This document shows positions 1 through 5,293 of a stretch of DNA of 6,587 bases, piece after piece (position 1 is the first letter of the stretch; every line of letters starts with the position of its first letter). The notes under the pieces are model-generated. The model saw only the letters and a list, made by a program, of their open reading frames with translations, was not told the DNA's origin and did no database searches. Source of the DNA: Coxiellaceae bacterium (lineage in GTDB: Bacteria > Pseudomonadota > Gammaproteobacteria > Coxiellales > Coxiellaceae); NCBI GenBank assembly GCA_014238325.1, contig JABABH010000059.1, forward strand, positions 1-6,587, in the 5' to 3' direction. Made by a program: the position numbers and the translations under genes.

Positions 1-852
1 AGAATTTGAAATAATGCCATGATAGGTATTTTTATCTGAGTCATCTTCAAATTTTCTTTGAGTATAAGAAATAGACTCTCCGAATGGTTGTAGCCTTTCT
101 TGCGCCTGACGGATGCGTAGGGTAGAAGGTTCTAGGAAATTATAATGAAAAGCAATAGGTTGGTTTTTCAGCCACGTGCATAATTTATATGCTAATATTC
201 CGTCTCCTCCACCGATCTCAAGTATTCTCAATTTTTCTGTTTTAGGCAGATGTAAGGCGAGCGGCAATATATAGGCTTCGAAGTCGTTTAGTATAATGGG
301 AGCACTAATTTTATTGTAATAATCACCTCGTGAGAAGTTAGTTTCGCCTATGGTTTCTTGCTTCCATTCTTTTTCCCAGTGTTTAAGAGAAACGGTGTCA
401 GAAGTATCTACTCTCCTCAACTGTACTGCCTCCGAGCTTGTGGAAGGTAGAGGTACAGATATGATACTGCTTCGGCGATCTTTGGTTATTCTTATTTCTA
501 GGCAATTGTATTTTATAGCGGTTAAAAATAACTCTTCATAGTTGCTTTGAATCTCTCGGGTATCTCTAAGAAAATATTTTTTACCACGTTGATACGTTAT
601 AGAAATTAAGAGATAGTGTTTGAGGCATAAAATACGCTGCATTTTAAGTGTAGGCGCATCTTTATTTGGATTATGAATAACTATATTTTTTATGTAAAAG
701 TAAGCTTTAAATAGGTTTTTGATCTGATAATCAATCTGCATGGTTTCCTGCTCTAGGCGTTCTATCCCGAAAGTCTCATTTGTATACACCCTATCACCTG
801 CAGCCTGATGTAAGTCTTGTTCAATGCTCTTTATCGTATCTCCTATATTCAT
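1..852 (-). CDS. Class I SAM-dependent methyltransferase, MidA/NDUFAF7-like (partial, C-terminus beyond left edge)
   Basis: Reading the minus strand from ATG 852-850 gives 284 codons with no stop to the window edge, so the gene continues to the left. Residues 208-218 (LRILEIGGGDG) are a glycine-rich SAM-binding motif I. About 23 residues later FLEPS (E241) fits the acidic motif that holds the SAM ribose, followed by LRIRQAQERL. The combination EIGxGxG...EPSxxLRxRQ resembles the MidA/NDUFAF7 family (COG1565), whose members methylate protein arginine in mitochondrial complex I assembly; the substrate here is unknown. The first 165 or so residues match nothing I recognise and are rich in charged residues. 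The gene starts 63 nt after bolA and is probably cotranscribed with it. The Shine-Dalgarno (TAGAG, about 5 nt before the ATG) is weak. Class I fold is secure; the MidA assignment is tentative. Confidence 0.82.
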   Translation of the reverse strand, partial: MNIGDTIKSIEQDLHQAAGDRVYTNETFGIERLEQETMQIDYQIKNLFKAYFYIKNIVIHNPNKDAPTLKMQRILCLKHYLLISITYQRGKKYFLRDTREIQSNYEELFLTAIKYNCLEIRITKDRRSSIISVPLPSTSSEAVQLRRVDTSDTVSLKHWEKEWKQETIGETNFSRGDYYNKISAPIILNDFEAYILPLALHLPKTEKLRILEIGGGDGILAYKLCTWLKNQPIAFHYNFLEPSTLRIRQAQERLQPFGESISYTQRKFEDDSDKNTYHGIISNS

Positions 853-915
853 ATTAACTCTATGATGTATTATTTTTATATATGGTTTATGGATGAGTCT
901 GCTTCCCCCTATCTT

Positions 916-1206
916 CTATTCAGGGGCTTTAGCATGCACGATTCTGAGTGCATGAATATCAGTATACATCAGATCTTCTAGGGCGCCATAGATTAATCGA
1001 TGACATTCTAATAAGCTTTTTCCAGAAAAGAGCTCAGAGATGATCTCTACAGAAAAATGTCCTAATCCTTGTTGTGCGCCTAGGTGCCCGATGTGATCAT
1101 GACTATCATCATGGATAATAAGTGACTCAGGGCAGAATCGTTCACGTAGACGTTTACGGATTTCAGTGATGCGCTGTTGTTGTTTATTACTATGTTGTTT
1201 GTTCAT
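916..1206 (-). CDS. bolA: BolA family protein
   Basis: This 96-residue protein has the normal BolA length and pattern. After a basic, Gln-rich helix (1-22) come DDSHDHIGHLGA (33-44), GHFSVEIISELFSGKSL (49-65), CHRLIY (68-73) and IHALRI (84-89). H85 lies at the invariant C-terminal histidine used with a monothiol glutaredoxin to bind a [2Fe-2S] cluster. The DDSHxHxGHxGA stretch points to BolA proper rather than the shorter IbaG/YrbA paralogue. Known BolA roles are Fe-S/iron homeostasis with GrxD and transcriptional control of envelope and shape genes in the cytoplasm. It begins 14 nt after the yciB stop with only a weak Shine-Dalgarno (AAAGAT), suggesting translational coupling. In many gammaproteobacteria a yciI gene lies between yciB and bolA; it is absent here. 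Confidence 0.93.
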   Translation of the reverse strand: MNKQHSNKQQQRITEIRKRLRERFCPESLIIHDDSHDHIGHLGAQQGLGHFSVEIISELFSGKSLLECHRLIYGALEDLMYTDIHALRIVHAKAPE

Positions 1207-1220
1207 ATCTATGACGATCT

Positions 1221-1781
1221 TTAGGTTGGTTTATGGTGTATCCTTTTTTTCTCCATCGTTTTCATCGCCATGGCAATATAGGTTGCTTGGGCGACTATAA
1301 ATAATAGCGTTAATATCAAGGTTCCAAATAATTTAAAGTAGACCCACATGGTGGTATTGAGCGTATATATTAGGATAACATTCAGGATGCCCATGGTAAA
1401 AAAGAAAGTTGCCCAACTATAGTTCAAATAAGACCAGACCTTTTGAGGTAGTTGGATCTTATTCTGCAAGAGTCGTTTCATCAGGGGATGGGAACCTATA
1501 AATTGACTGCCTACGAGCAAGATGCCAAAGACCCAATACAAAATGGAGAGTTTCCATTTGATAAACATAGGATTATGAAATATGAGCGTTAAGGCACCAA
1601 AGGGAAGGATAAGGCATAATGACGCGACATGAAAGGCCTCGAATCGGCGATTCCGTAGCCAATAGACGCCCACTTGCAACGCAGATGCGAGCATAGCGAT
1701 AGCGGTGGCCACATAGATACCCCATAGCTTGAATGCAATAAAGAAGCAGGCGATCGGGAAATAGTCAAATAAGAATTTCAT
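1221..1781 (-). CDS. yciB: YciB/IspZ inner-membrane protein (intracellular septation protein A)
   Basis: The 186-residue protein matches YciB/IspZ in length and sequence. It begins with FLFDYFPIACFFIAFKLWGI and then VATAIAM, and carries NPMFIKWKLSILYWVFG (70-86), GSQFIG (91-96), LPQKVWSYLNYSWATFF (111-127), ILNV (132-135) and WVYFKLFG (146-153), all family hallmarks. Hydrophobic segments near 3-18, 21-41, 50-69, 78-96, 118-141 and 148-171 give about six membrane spans, with a basic C-terminal tail (KKRIHHK). YciB is an inner-membrane protein tied to cell-envelope synthesis, division and septation; its biochemical activity is not settled. ATG 1781 places the conserved FDYFPI at its usual distance from the N-terminus; no strong Shine-Dalgarno precedes it. 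It is the first gene of a probable yciB-bolA-methyltransferase operon and diverges from the kinase gene. Confidence 0.95.
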   Translation of the reverse strand: MKFLFDYFPIACFFIAFKLWGIYVATAIAMLASALQVGVYWLRNRRFEAFHVASLCLILPFGALTLIFHNPMFIKWKLSILYWVFGILLVGSQFIGSHPLMKRLLQNKIQLPQKVWSYLNYSWATFFFTMGILNVILIYTLNTTMWVYFKLFGTLILTLLFIVAQATYIAMAMKTMEKKRIHHKPT

Positions 1782-1835
1782 AGTATCGGGATCTTAACGC
1801 AGAGCGTACGAGTATGCTTAAGATCATCCTCTCTC

Positions 1836-1863
1836 TTGTTAATGGAATATGACCTAGTATAAA
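1836..1863 (+). promoter_or_regulatory. Candidate sigma70 promoter for the kinase gene
   Basis: TTGTTA (1836-1841, 4/6 to the -35 consensus) and TATAAA (1858-1863, 5/6 to the -10) are separated by 16 nt. Transcription would start near 1870, giving a leader of over 100 nt containing the 1893-1943 palindrome and the hairpins near the start codon. Assigned by eye only. Confidence 0.4.
1856..1861 (-). promoter_or_regulatory. Candidate -10 element for yciB
   Basis: On the minus strand TATACT (5/6 to TATAAT) lies about 75 nt upstream of the yciB ATG. No good -35 hexamer stands 16-18 nt before it. It overlaps the plus-strand -10 TATAAA, so if both are real the two divergent promoters would compete for polymerase. 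Confidence 0.22.
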
Positions 1864-1892
1864 CTATCGTGGTCACAATAATCTATGTTGAT

Positions 1893-1943
1893 ATACCCAT
1901 GCCACTTCAAGATGCGAAGCATGCATTTGAAGTGGCATGGTAT
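1893..1943. repeat. Long near-perfect palindrome in the yciB/kinase spacer
   Basis: CATGCCACTTCAA (1898-1910) is exactly complementary to TTGAAGTGGCATG (1927-1939). The pairing extends outward (C1897-G1940, then ATA/TAT past a bulged C1896) and inward (ATGC 1912-1915 with GCAT 1919-1922 around a GAA loop). One extra GCAT (1923-1926) breaks the symmetry and looks like a 4-nt duplication. The total is about 21 base pairs. No T-run follows on either side, so it is not a standard intrinsic terminator. It may be a dispersed palindromic (REP/MITE-like) unit or a cruciform/operator. It lies in the kinase leader. Confidence 0.8.
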
Positions 1944-1963
1944 CTGTGTGGCAGGTGGCTTTT

Positions 1964-1999
1964 ATTGAGCCATAGCTCCAATGTCATCTACTCTTGGAG
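1964..1999 (+). promoter_or_regulatory. Two mutually exclusive leader hairpins at the kinase translation start
   Basis: Hairpin A pairs ATTGAGC (1964-1970) with GCTCCAAT (1975-1982), a 4-nt loop and one bulged C. Hairpin B pairs CTCCAA (1976-1981) with TTGGAG (1994-1999) over a 12-nt loop, plus a G1975-T2000 wobble. Both need the same CTCCAA strand, so only one can form. B would hide the GGAG Shine-Dalgarno at 1996-1999; A would leave it free but bury ATG 1981. The stems are short and could be chance; no known riboswitch class is recognised. Confidence 0.28.
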
Positions 2000-3009
2000 T
2001 CGCTGTTGTGGTTTTAAGCACAGAGATCATACAAAAAATTTGCTATCATTTTCAGATTGGATCTGTCCAAGTGCCTCCGGTTGAGATACTGGGAGGCAAG
2101 GTTAACCGCGTTTGGCATCTTTCCACTGCACTTGGCGAATTTGCGCTCAAACAAATCTTTGAGGTTAGGACTCATCAAGAAGCTGAGCGTATTGGGATGG
2201 CTTTTCGCGCGTTAGGGATGCCTTCAACTAGAGTGCGTCGTGTTAACCATGAGATGATTTACAAAACAGAGCACGGCGATTACTTTTTATTATTTGACTG
2301 GTTGCATGCCGAGAAGTTTAAGCCGCACCAAGTCACCATTCAGCAGGCTCAATCTATAGGAGCATTATTGGGTGATATGCATAACTTGCAGTTATCATCA
2401 TCATCTTTTCAGGTATCAGCACTGAATAACCGTTTTTATGATTTTTCAGTCGATGAGCGAGAGTTAGCTGCTAAGGCAGAAGCTGCCATTTTGCAAGCTA
2501 TGCCTGAAGCATTGCTATTAAAGCAGCAATTGCCCCTATTGGTCTCAGTACTACAAGAGAGTCTGCAAAGTCAGCAAATGTTAGCGGAAGCACGCATCTT
2601 GAGTCATCGTGATATCACTCCGAATAATGTCTTATGGTCGGCTTCGCATCGGCCTATTATGATTGATTGGGAATTGGCAGGATTGATTCACCCCTGGGTG
2701 GAGCTCGTGGCAGCAGCTTTTGATTGGAGCATCTGTACGCCTAAGCGCATTGCCATGGATCGTTTCTCGGCTGTATTGCAGGGGTATCGCGAGCATAGAC
2801 ATTGTACCTCAATCGGATCCTTAAAAGGGGCCTTTTCTGTGGTGATGGGAACATGGCTAAGCTGGTTGTTTTTTAATCTCAATCGTTACTTAGAAACCAA
2901 GTTGCCAGCGATACGTACTTTAGGGATCAGAGAAGTACGCCATACCTTGCTGACCTTTTCCCACGTTTATCCTCAGCGGCAATATTGGTTAAGGCAATTA
3001 GAGGGATAG
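1981..3009 (+). CDS. APH/choline kinase family phosphotransferase
   Basis: The 342-residue protein has the aminoglycoside-phosphotransferase/choline-kinase fold. It shows a glycine-rich nucleotide loop, LGGKVNRVWHL (37-47), and the beta-3 lysine K57 in EFALKQI. The Brenner-type catalytic loop is SHRDITPNNVLW (208-219), with D211 as catalytic base and N216 as metal ligand. IMIDWELAG (226-234) supplies D229, equivalent to DFG. WLSWLFFNLNRYL (292-304) is a C-terminal helix common in this family. It would transfer ATP phosphate to a small hydroxylated or aminated molecule in the cytoplasm; the substrate cannot be read from the sequence. Choline, thiamine, homoserine, aminoglycoside or SrkA-like protein targets are all possible. 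The longest ATG start is given; GTG 2008 has the better Shine-Dalgarno. It diverges from yciB, and no convincing terminator follows. Confidence 0.88.
   Translation: MSSTLGVAVVVLSTEIIQKICYHFQIGSVQVPPVEILGGKVNRVWHLSTALGEFALKQIFEVRTHQEAERIGMAFRALGMPSTRVRRVNHEMIYKTEHGDYFLLFDWLHAEKFKPHQVTIQQAQSIGALLGDMHNLQLSSSSFQVSALNNRFYDFSVDERELAAKAEAAILQAMPEALLLKQQLPLLVSVLQESLQSQQMLAEARILSHRDITPNNVLWSASHRPIMIDWELAGLIHPWVELVAAAFDWSICTPKRIAMDRFSAVLQGYREHRHCTSIGSLKGAFSVVMGTWLSWLFFNLNRYLETKLPAIRTLGIREVRHTLLTFSHVYPQRQYWLRQLEG
1996..2010 (+). promoter_or_regulatory. Shine-Dalgarno GGAG with GTG: alternative start of the kinase
   Basis: GGAG at 1996-1999 stands 8 nt before an in-frame GTG (2008-2010), a better ribosome-binding arrangement than anything before ATG 1981. 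Starting here removes nine residues (MSSTLGVAV) and yields a 333-residue protein beginning just before the helix TEIIQKICYHF. Confidence 0.45.
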
Positions 3010-3220
3010 CATGAACTTGATTTTCCCTCCATTCTATAAAAGCAATAATTGCAGTATCAGTTAAAGCTTTCTATTATACACATTTTGCTTGTAATATTTT
3101 TCAAAAAATAAATCAAGAAATAGATAGAAAAATATATCAATCAGGATTATGCTTTTAGTTTGAAGCATGGCTAAAATGTTCTGGTGCCTAACTGCATGCA
3201 TAGATCGAGAAGCCCTAATG

Positions 3221-3248
3221 TTGACGCAGGAGCGCTCACTTTTCTAAT
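3221..3248 (+). promoter_or_regulatory. Candidate sigma70 promoter for the rpn-scpA unit
   Basis: TTGACG (3221-3226, 5/6) and TCTAAT (3243-3248, 5/6) are 16 nt apart, the best promoter-like pair in the 3010-3262 spacer. The expected start near 3255 leaves a leader of only about 8 nt, so this mRNA would lack the AGG at 3251-3253 and be nearly leaderless. The palindrome GAGCGCTC (3230-3237) lies between the two hexamers, where a repressor could bind. The rest of the spacer is AT-rich without a recognisable gene. Confidence 0.4.
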
Positions 3249-3262
3249 ACAGGTAAAAATAA

Positions 3263-4330
3263 ATGAATACCAAGGTATCGAAGCCCATATTACTCACTAT
3301 GGATTGGGATACGCCATGGAAGCAGGCGTTGAATTTATGTTTTCATGATTTTTTGGACTATTGTTTTCCAGAGATCTCGGAGCAATTGGATTGGACACAA
3401 GGACATGAATTTCTAGATAAAGAACTCAAAGCGCTGTCTCGGGGATTTGCCACGGGCCACCGTATTGCTGATCTGCTTGTAAAAGTATCCATGAAATCAA
3501 AAAAAGAAGTGTGGATTTTATTTCACTTAGAATTACAAAGTACGGTGGCGTCAGATTTCTCAGAACGCATGTTCGTCTATTGCACTCGAAGTCGGGAGCG
3601 TTATAAAAAAACGGTTGTAAGCGTTGCGGTTCTCACGGATAAGGATCGTCACTGGCGACCCAACTCCTTCGAGGATATGACTTTTGGCTTTGGGGTCAGT
3701 ATGAAATACGGGGTGGTTAAAATATTAGACTACAAAGATAAGCGTCAAGAACTCGAAGCATCATCCAATCGATTTGCTATGGTTATCTTAACTCAGCTCA
3801 TTGCGATGGAGACTAAGGTTGATTCAAAAGAGCGTCTAAATCAAAGACTTGAGCTCTCTCGACAGTTGTATAAAAAGGGCATACCAGAAGGTCAAAGAAA
3901 AATCCTAATGAACTTCTTTGAGTTTATGCTCCCTTTAGAAGAGATACTCGTGTTAAAATATGACAATGCTATCCGAGAAATAGAGGAGGAATATCAGGTG
4001 ACTTATACAGATCGTATAGAACAGCGCGGCATTGATAAAGGATGGGATGCTGGATTAAAAGCAGGACAGCTACAGGGCATAGAAAAAGGCATAGAAAAAG
4101 GCATAGAAAAGGGCATTGAAAAGGGCATTGAAAAAGGGCGCCAAGAAGGTGAGGCGTTTGTAGTTGCACAAATATTAGAAAGGAAGTTTGGTACCATTCC
4201 AGCAGCTTATTTGAATCAAATTCAGGAAGCGAAGCTTGAAGTGTTATTAGCTTTGCTGGAGAAAACTTGGACAGCAAAGACGCTGGATGAGCTATTTGCT
4301 CATGTATTGAGCTTGGATTCTGCTTATTGA
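3263..4330 (+). CDS. Rpn family PD-(D/E)XK nuclease (recombination-promoting nuclease/putative transposase)
   Basis: The 355-residue protein has the Rpn/PDDEXK layout. RIADLLVKV (67-75) supplies D70; VWILFHLELQS (83-93) supplies E90 and Q92 as the E-x-Q catalytic pair; SERMFVYCTRSRERY (100-114) is the conserved helix after it. Residues 236-270 are charged and helical, followed by five GIEK repeats (272-291) and a C-terminal helical segment (292-355). The nuclease residues are intact. Rpn proteins are DNA endonucleases linked to RecA-independent recombination and, in E. coli, to phage defence with an antitoxin made from an internal start. A strong internal Shine-Dalgarno and GTG occur here at codon 246. 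ATG 3263 is preceded by AGG 9 nt upstream. The stop is only 7 nt before scpA, so the two are probably cotranscribed. Its position next to housekeeping genes suggests insertion. Confidence 0.9.
   Translation: MNTKVSKPILLTMDWDTPWKQALNLCFHDFLDYCFPEISEQLDWTQGHEFLDKELKALSRGFATGHRIADLLVKVSMKSKKEVWILFHLELQSTVASDFSERMFVYCTRSRERYKKTVVSVAVLTDKDRHWRPNSFEDMTFGFGVSMKYGVVKILDYKDKRQELEASSNRFAMVILTQLIAMETKVDSKERLNQRLELSRQLYKKGIPEGQRKILMNFFEFMLPLEEILVLKYDNAIREIEEEYQVTYTDRIEQRGIDKGWDAGLKAGQLQGIEKGIEKGIEKGIEKGIEKGRQEGEAFVVAQILERKFGTIPAAYLNQIQEAKLEVLLALLEKTWTAKTLDELFAHVLSLDSAY
3984..4000 (+). promoter_or_regulatory. Internal Shine-Dalgarno AGGAGG and in-frame GTG in the rpn gene
   Basis: A perfect AGGAGG (3984-3989) is followed by an 8-nt spacer and GTG (3998-4000), in the same frame as the rpn gene at codon 246. 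It is the strongest ribosome-binding site noticed in the window, better than those of the annotated genes. Caution: the AGGAGG arises from consecutive Glu codons (GAG GAG GAA), which are natural in this acidic helix. Confidence 0.5.
3998..4330 (+). CDS. Putative intragenic C-terminal Rpn product (RpnS-like antitoxin)
   Basis: Translation from GTG 3998 would give 110 residues identical to Rpn 246-355. The product would contain a short charged helix, the five GIEK repeats and the C-terminal helical segment, but no nuclease motif. In E. coli, Rpn genes are known to express such C-terminal short forms from internal starts, and these block the toxicity of the full-length nuclease. This assignment rests only on the internal ribosome-binding site, the frame and the domain boundary; expression is not shown. 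Confidence 0.35.
   Translation: MTYTDRIEQRGIDKGWDAGLKAGQLQGIEKGIEKGIEKGIEKGIEKGRQEGEAFVVAQILERKFGTIPAAYLNQIQEAKLEVLLALLEKTWTAKTLDELFAHVLSLDSAY
4076..4135 (+). repeat. Five tandem 12-bp repeats coding GIEK
   Basis: Units 4076-4087 and 4088-4099 are identical (GGCATAGAAAAA). 4100-4111 differs in the last base, 4112-4123 reads GGCATTGAAAAG and 4124-4135 GGCATTGAAAAA. Each encodes Gly-Ile-Glu-Lys. Copy changes of 12 bp keep the frame, so the array can lengthen or shorten the linker in both the full-length and any short C-terminal form. Such GIEKG arrays are usual in Rpn proteins. Confidence 0.95.
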
Positions 4331-4337
4331 GTTATTT

Positions 4338-5171
4338 ATGAGCGAATCTACCATGAGTGGATCTTTGTTGAATATTATAGTGGATGGTCATCCGATCACA
4401 GAGTTGCCATCGGACCTTTATATCCCTATAGACGCGCTACGTGTTTTTTTAGAACGTTTCGAAGGTCCTTTAGACTTATTATTGTACCTCAGTAAGAAGC
4501 AACAGATTGATATTATTGATATCCCCATGTCTGAAATCACGCAGCAGTATCTGCGTTTTATCAACGTCATGCACGTGATGAATATTCTAGTTGCGGCTGA
4601 ATACTTAGCGATGGCAGCACTGTTGGTAGAAATTAAATCACGATTATTGCTGCCTGTTCTGCGGGTGGCTGAAGAAGAATCAGATCTAGATCCTCGGATT
4701 GAGCTAGCTCTACGGTTACAGGAATACGCGCGTTACAAGCAAGCGGCATATGATTTAGATCAATTGTCTATCGTAAATCGTGATACCTATATCGCTAAGG
4801 CAGACCTCATCATAGCAACAAAGGCCTCTCCCAGCTTTCAGGTGCCTTGGTTAATGGATGCTATGCAGCAAGTATCCTGTCGTTTAGGCAGGCAAGAGGG
4901 CTATGTTATTATTCAAGAAGCATTGTCCATTCGAGAACGGATGAGCGCTATATTAGCGATCATCAGGCCGGGAACCTCGATGAGGTTTGGAGATTTTTTG
5001 ATTGGCAAAGAAGGGCGTTTGGGTGTCGTCGTAACTTTGATTGCGCTATTGGAATTAGTGCGTCAATCTATGGTTATCTGTATGCAGGATAAACCATTGG
5101 ATCCTATTTATGTCAATATACTGACACCTATGGTGGACCCCAATAGCTGGACAGAAAATAGCTCCGAATAA
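4338..5171 (+). CDS. scpA: Segregation and condensation protein A (kleisin)
   Basis: The 277-residue protein is ScpA, the kleisin that bridges the SMC dimer heads and recruits an ScpB dimer in the chromosome-condensing complex. Hallmarks are LPSDLYIPIDALRVFLERFE (23-42) running into GPLDLLLYL, then KKQQIDIIDIPMSEIT (53-68), the helix AAEYLAMAALLVEIKSRLLLP (86-106) and the C-terminal winged-helix LGVVVTLIALLELVRQ (228-243) that contacts the SMC head. Length is normal for a gammaproteobacterial ScpA. ATG 4338 is 7 nt after the rpn stop and lacks a good Shine-Dalgarno of its own, so translation may depend on coupling to the gene upstream. ATG 4353 is an alternative start. The partner scpB lies 122 nt downstream. 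Confidence 0.96.
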   Translation: MSESTMSGSLLNIIVDGHPITELPSDLYIPIDALRVFLERFEGPLDLLLYLSKKQQIDIIDIPMSEITQQYLRFINVMHVMNILVAAEYLAMAALLVEIKSRLLLPVLRVAEEESDLDPRIELALRLQEYARYKQAAYDLDQLSIVNRDTYIAKADLIIATKASPSFQVPWLMDAMQQVSCRLGRQEGYVIIQEALSIRERMSAILAIIRPGTSMRFGDFLIGKEGRLGVVVTLIALLELVRQSMVICMQDKPLDPIYVNILTPMVDPNSWTENSSE

Positions 5172-5244
5172 GAGGTAATCGCCAACCACAAAGATTCTAT
5201 CATTAGCCTGAGCTTTTCCTTGACAATTCATCGCAAGTGTGGCG

Positions 5245-5256
5245 TGTCTGCAGACA
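5245..5256. repeat. 12-bp palindrome in the scpA-scpB spacer
   Basis: TGTCTGCAGACA is perfectly self-complementary and lies 37 nt before the scpB ATG. A consensus -35 hexamer, TTGACA (5220-5225), stands 19 nt upstream of it, but no -10 is found at the right distance. It may be an operator half-site pair or a small hairpin; its function is unknown. Confidence 0.45.
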
Positions 5257-5293
5257 GATGCATACTTATTGTAGACATGCAATAATGTAGAGT

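Noticed and set aside
350..541. Plus-strand open frame of 63 codons
   Set aside because: It lies antisense inside the continuous methyltransferase frame, and its translation resembles no family.
1869..2084. Plus-strand open frame of 71 codons starting with GTG
   Set aside because: It runs through the palindrome and into the kinase in another frame; no family features and no good ribosome-binding site.
3001..3029. GAGGGA...TCCCTC inverted repeat at the kinase 3' end as a terminator
   Set aside because: The stem is only 6 bp with a 17-nt loop, overlaps the stop codon and lacks a T-run.
3193..3200. TGCATGCA palindrome in the pre-rpn spacer
   Set aside because: An 8-bp palindrome is expected by chance and has no partner or positional logic.
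4229..4243. GCGAAGCTTGAAGTG in rpn resembles part of the 1893-1943 palindrome
   Set aside because: The match is short and within coding sequence with no inverted partner, so it is probably chance.
3969..4277. Minus-strand open frames with SMPF-type repeats (also 4003-4197)
   Set aside because: They are the complement of the GIEK repeat array in rpn; the low-complexity repeat explains the open frame.
5055..5282. Minus-strand 75-codon open frame over the scpA end and scpA-scpB spacer
   Set aside because: Antisense to scpA for half its length, with no recognisable motif or ribosome-binding site.
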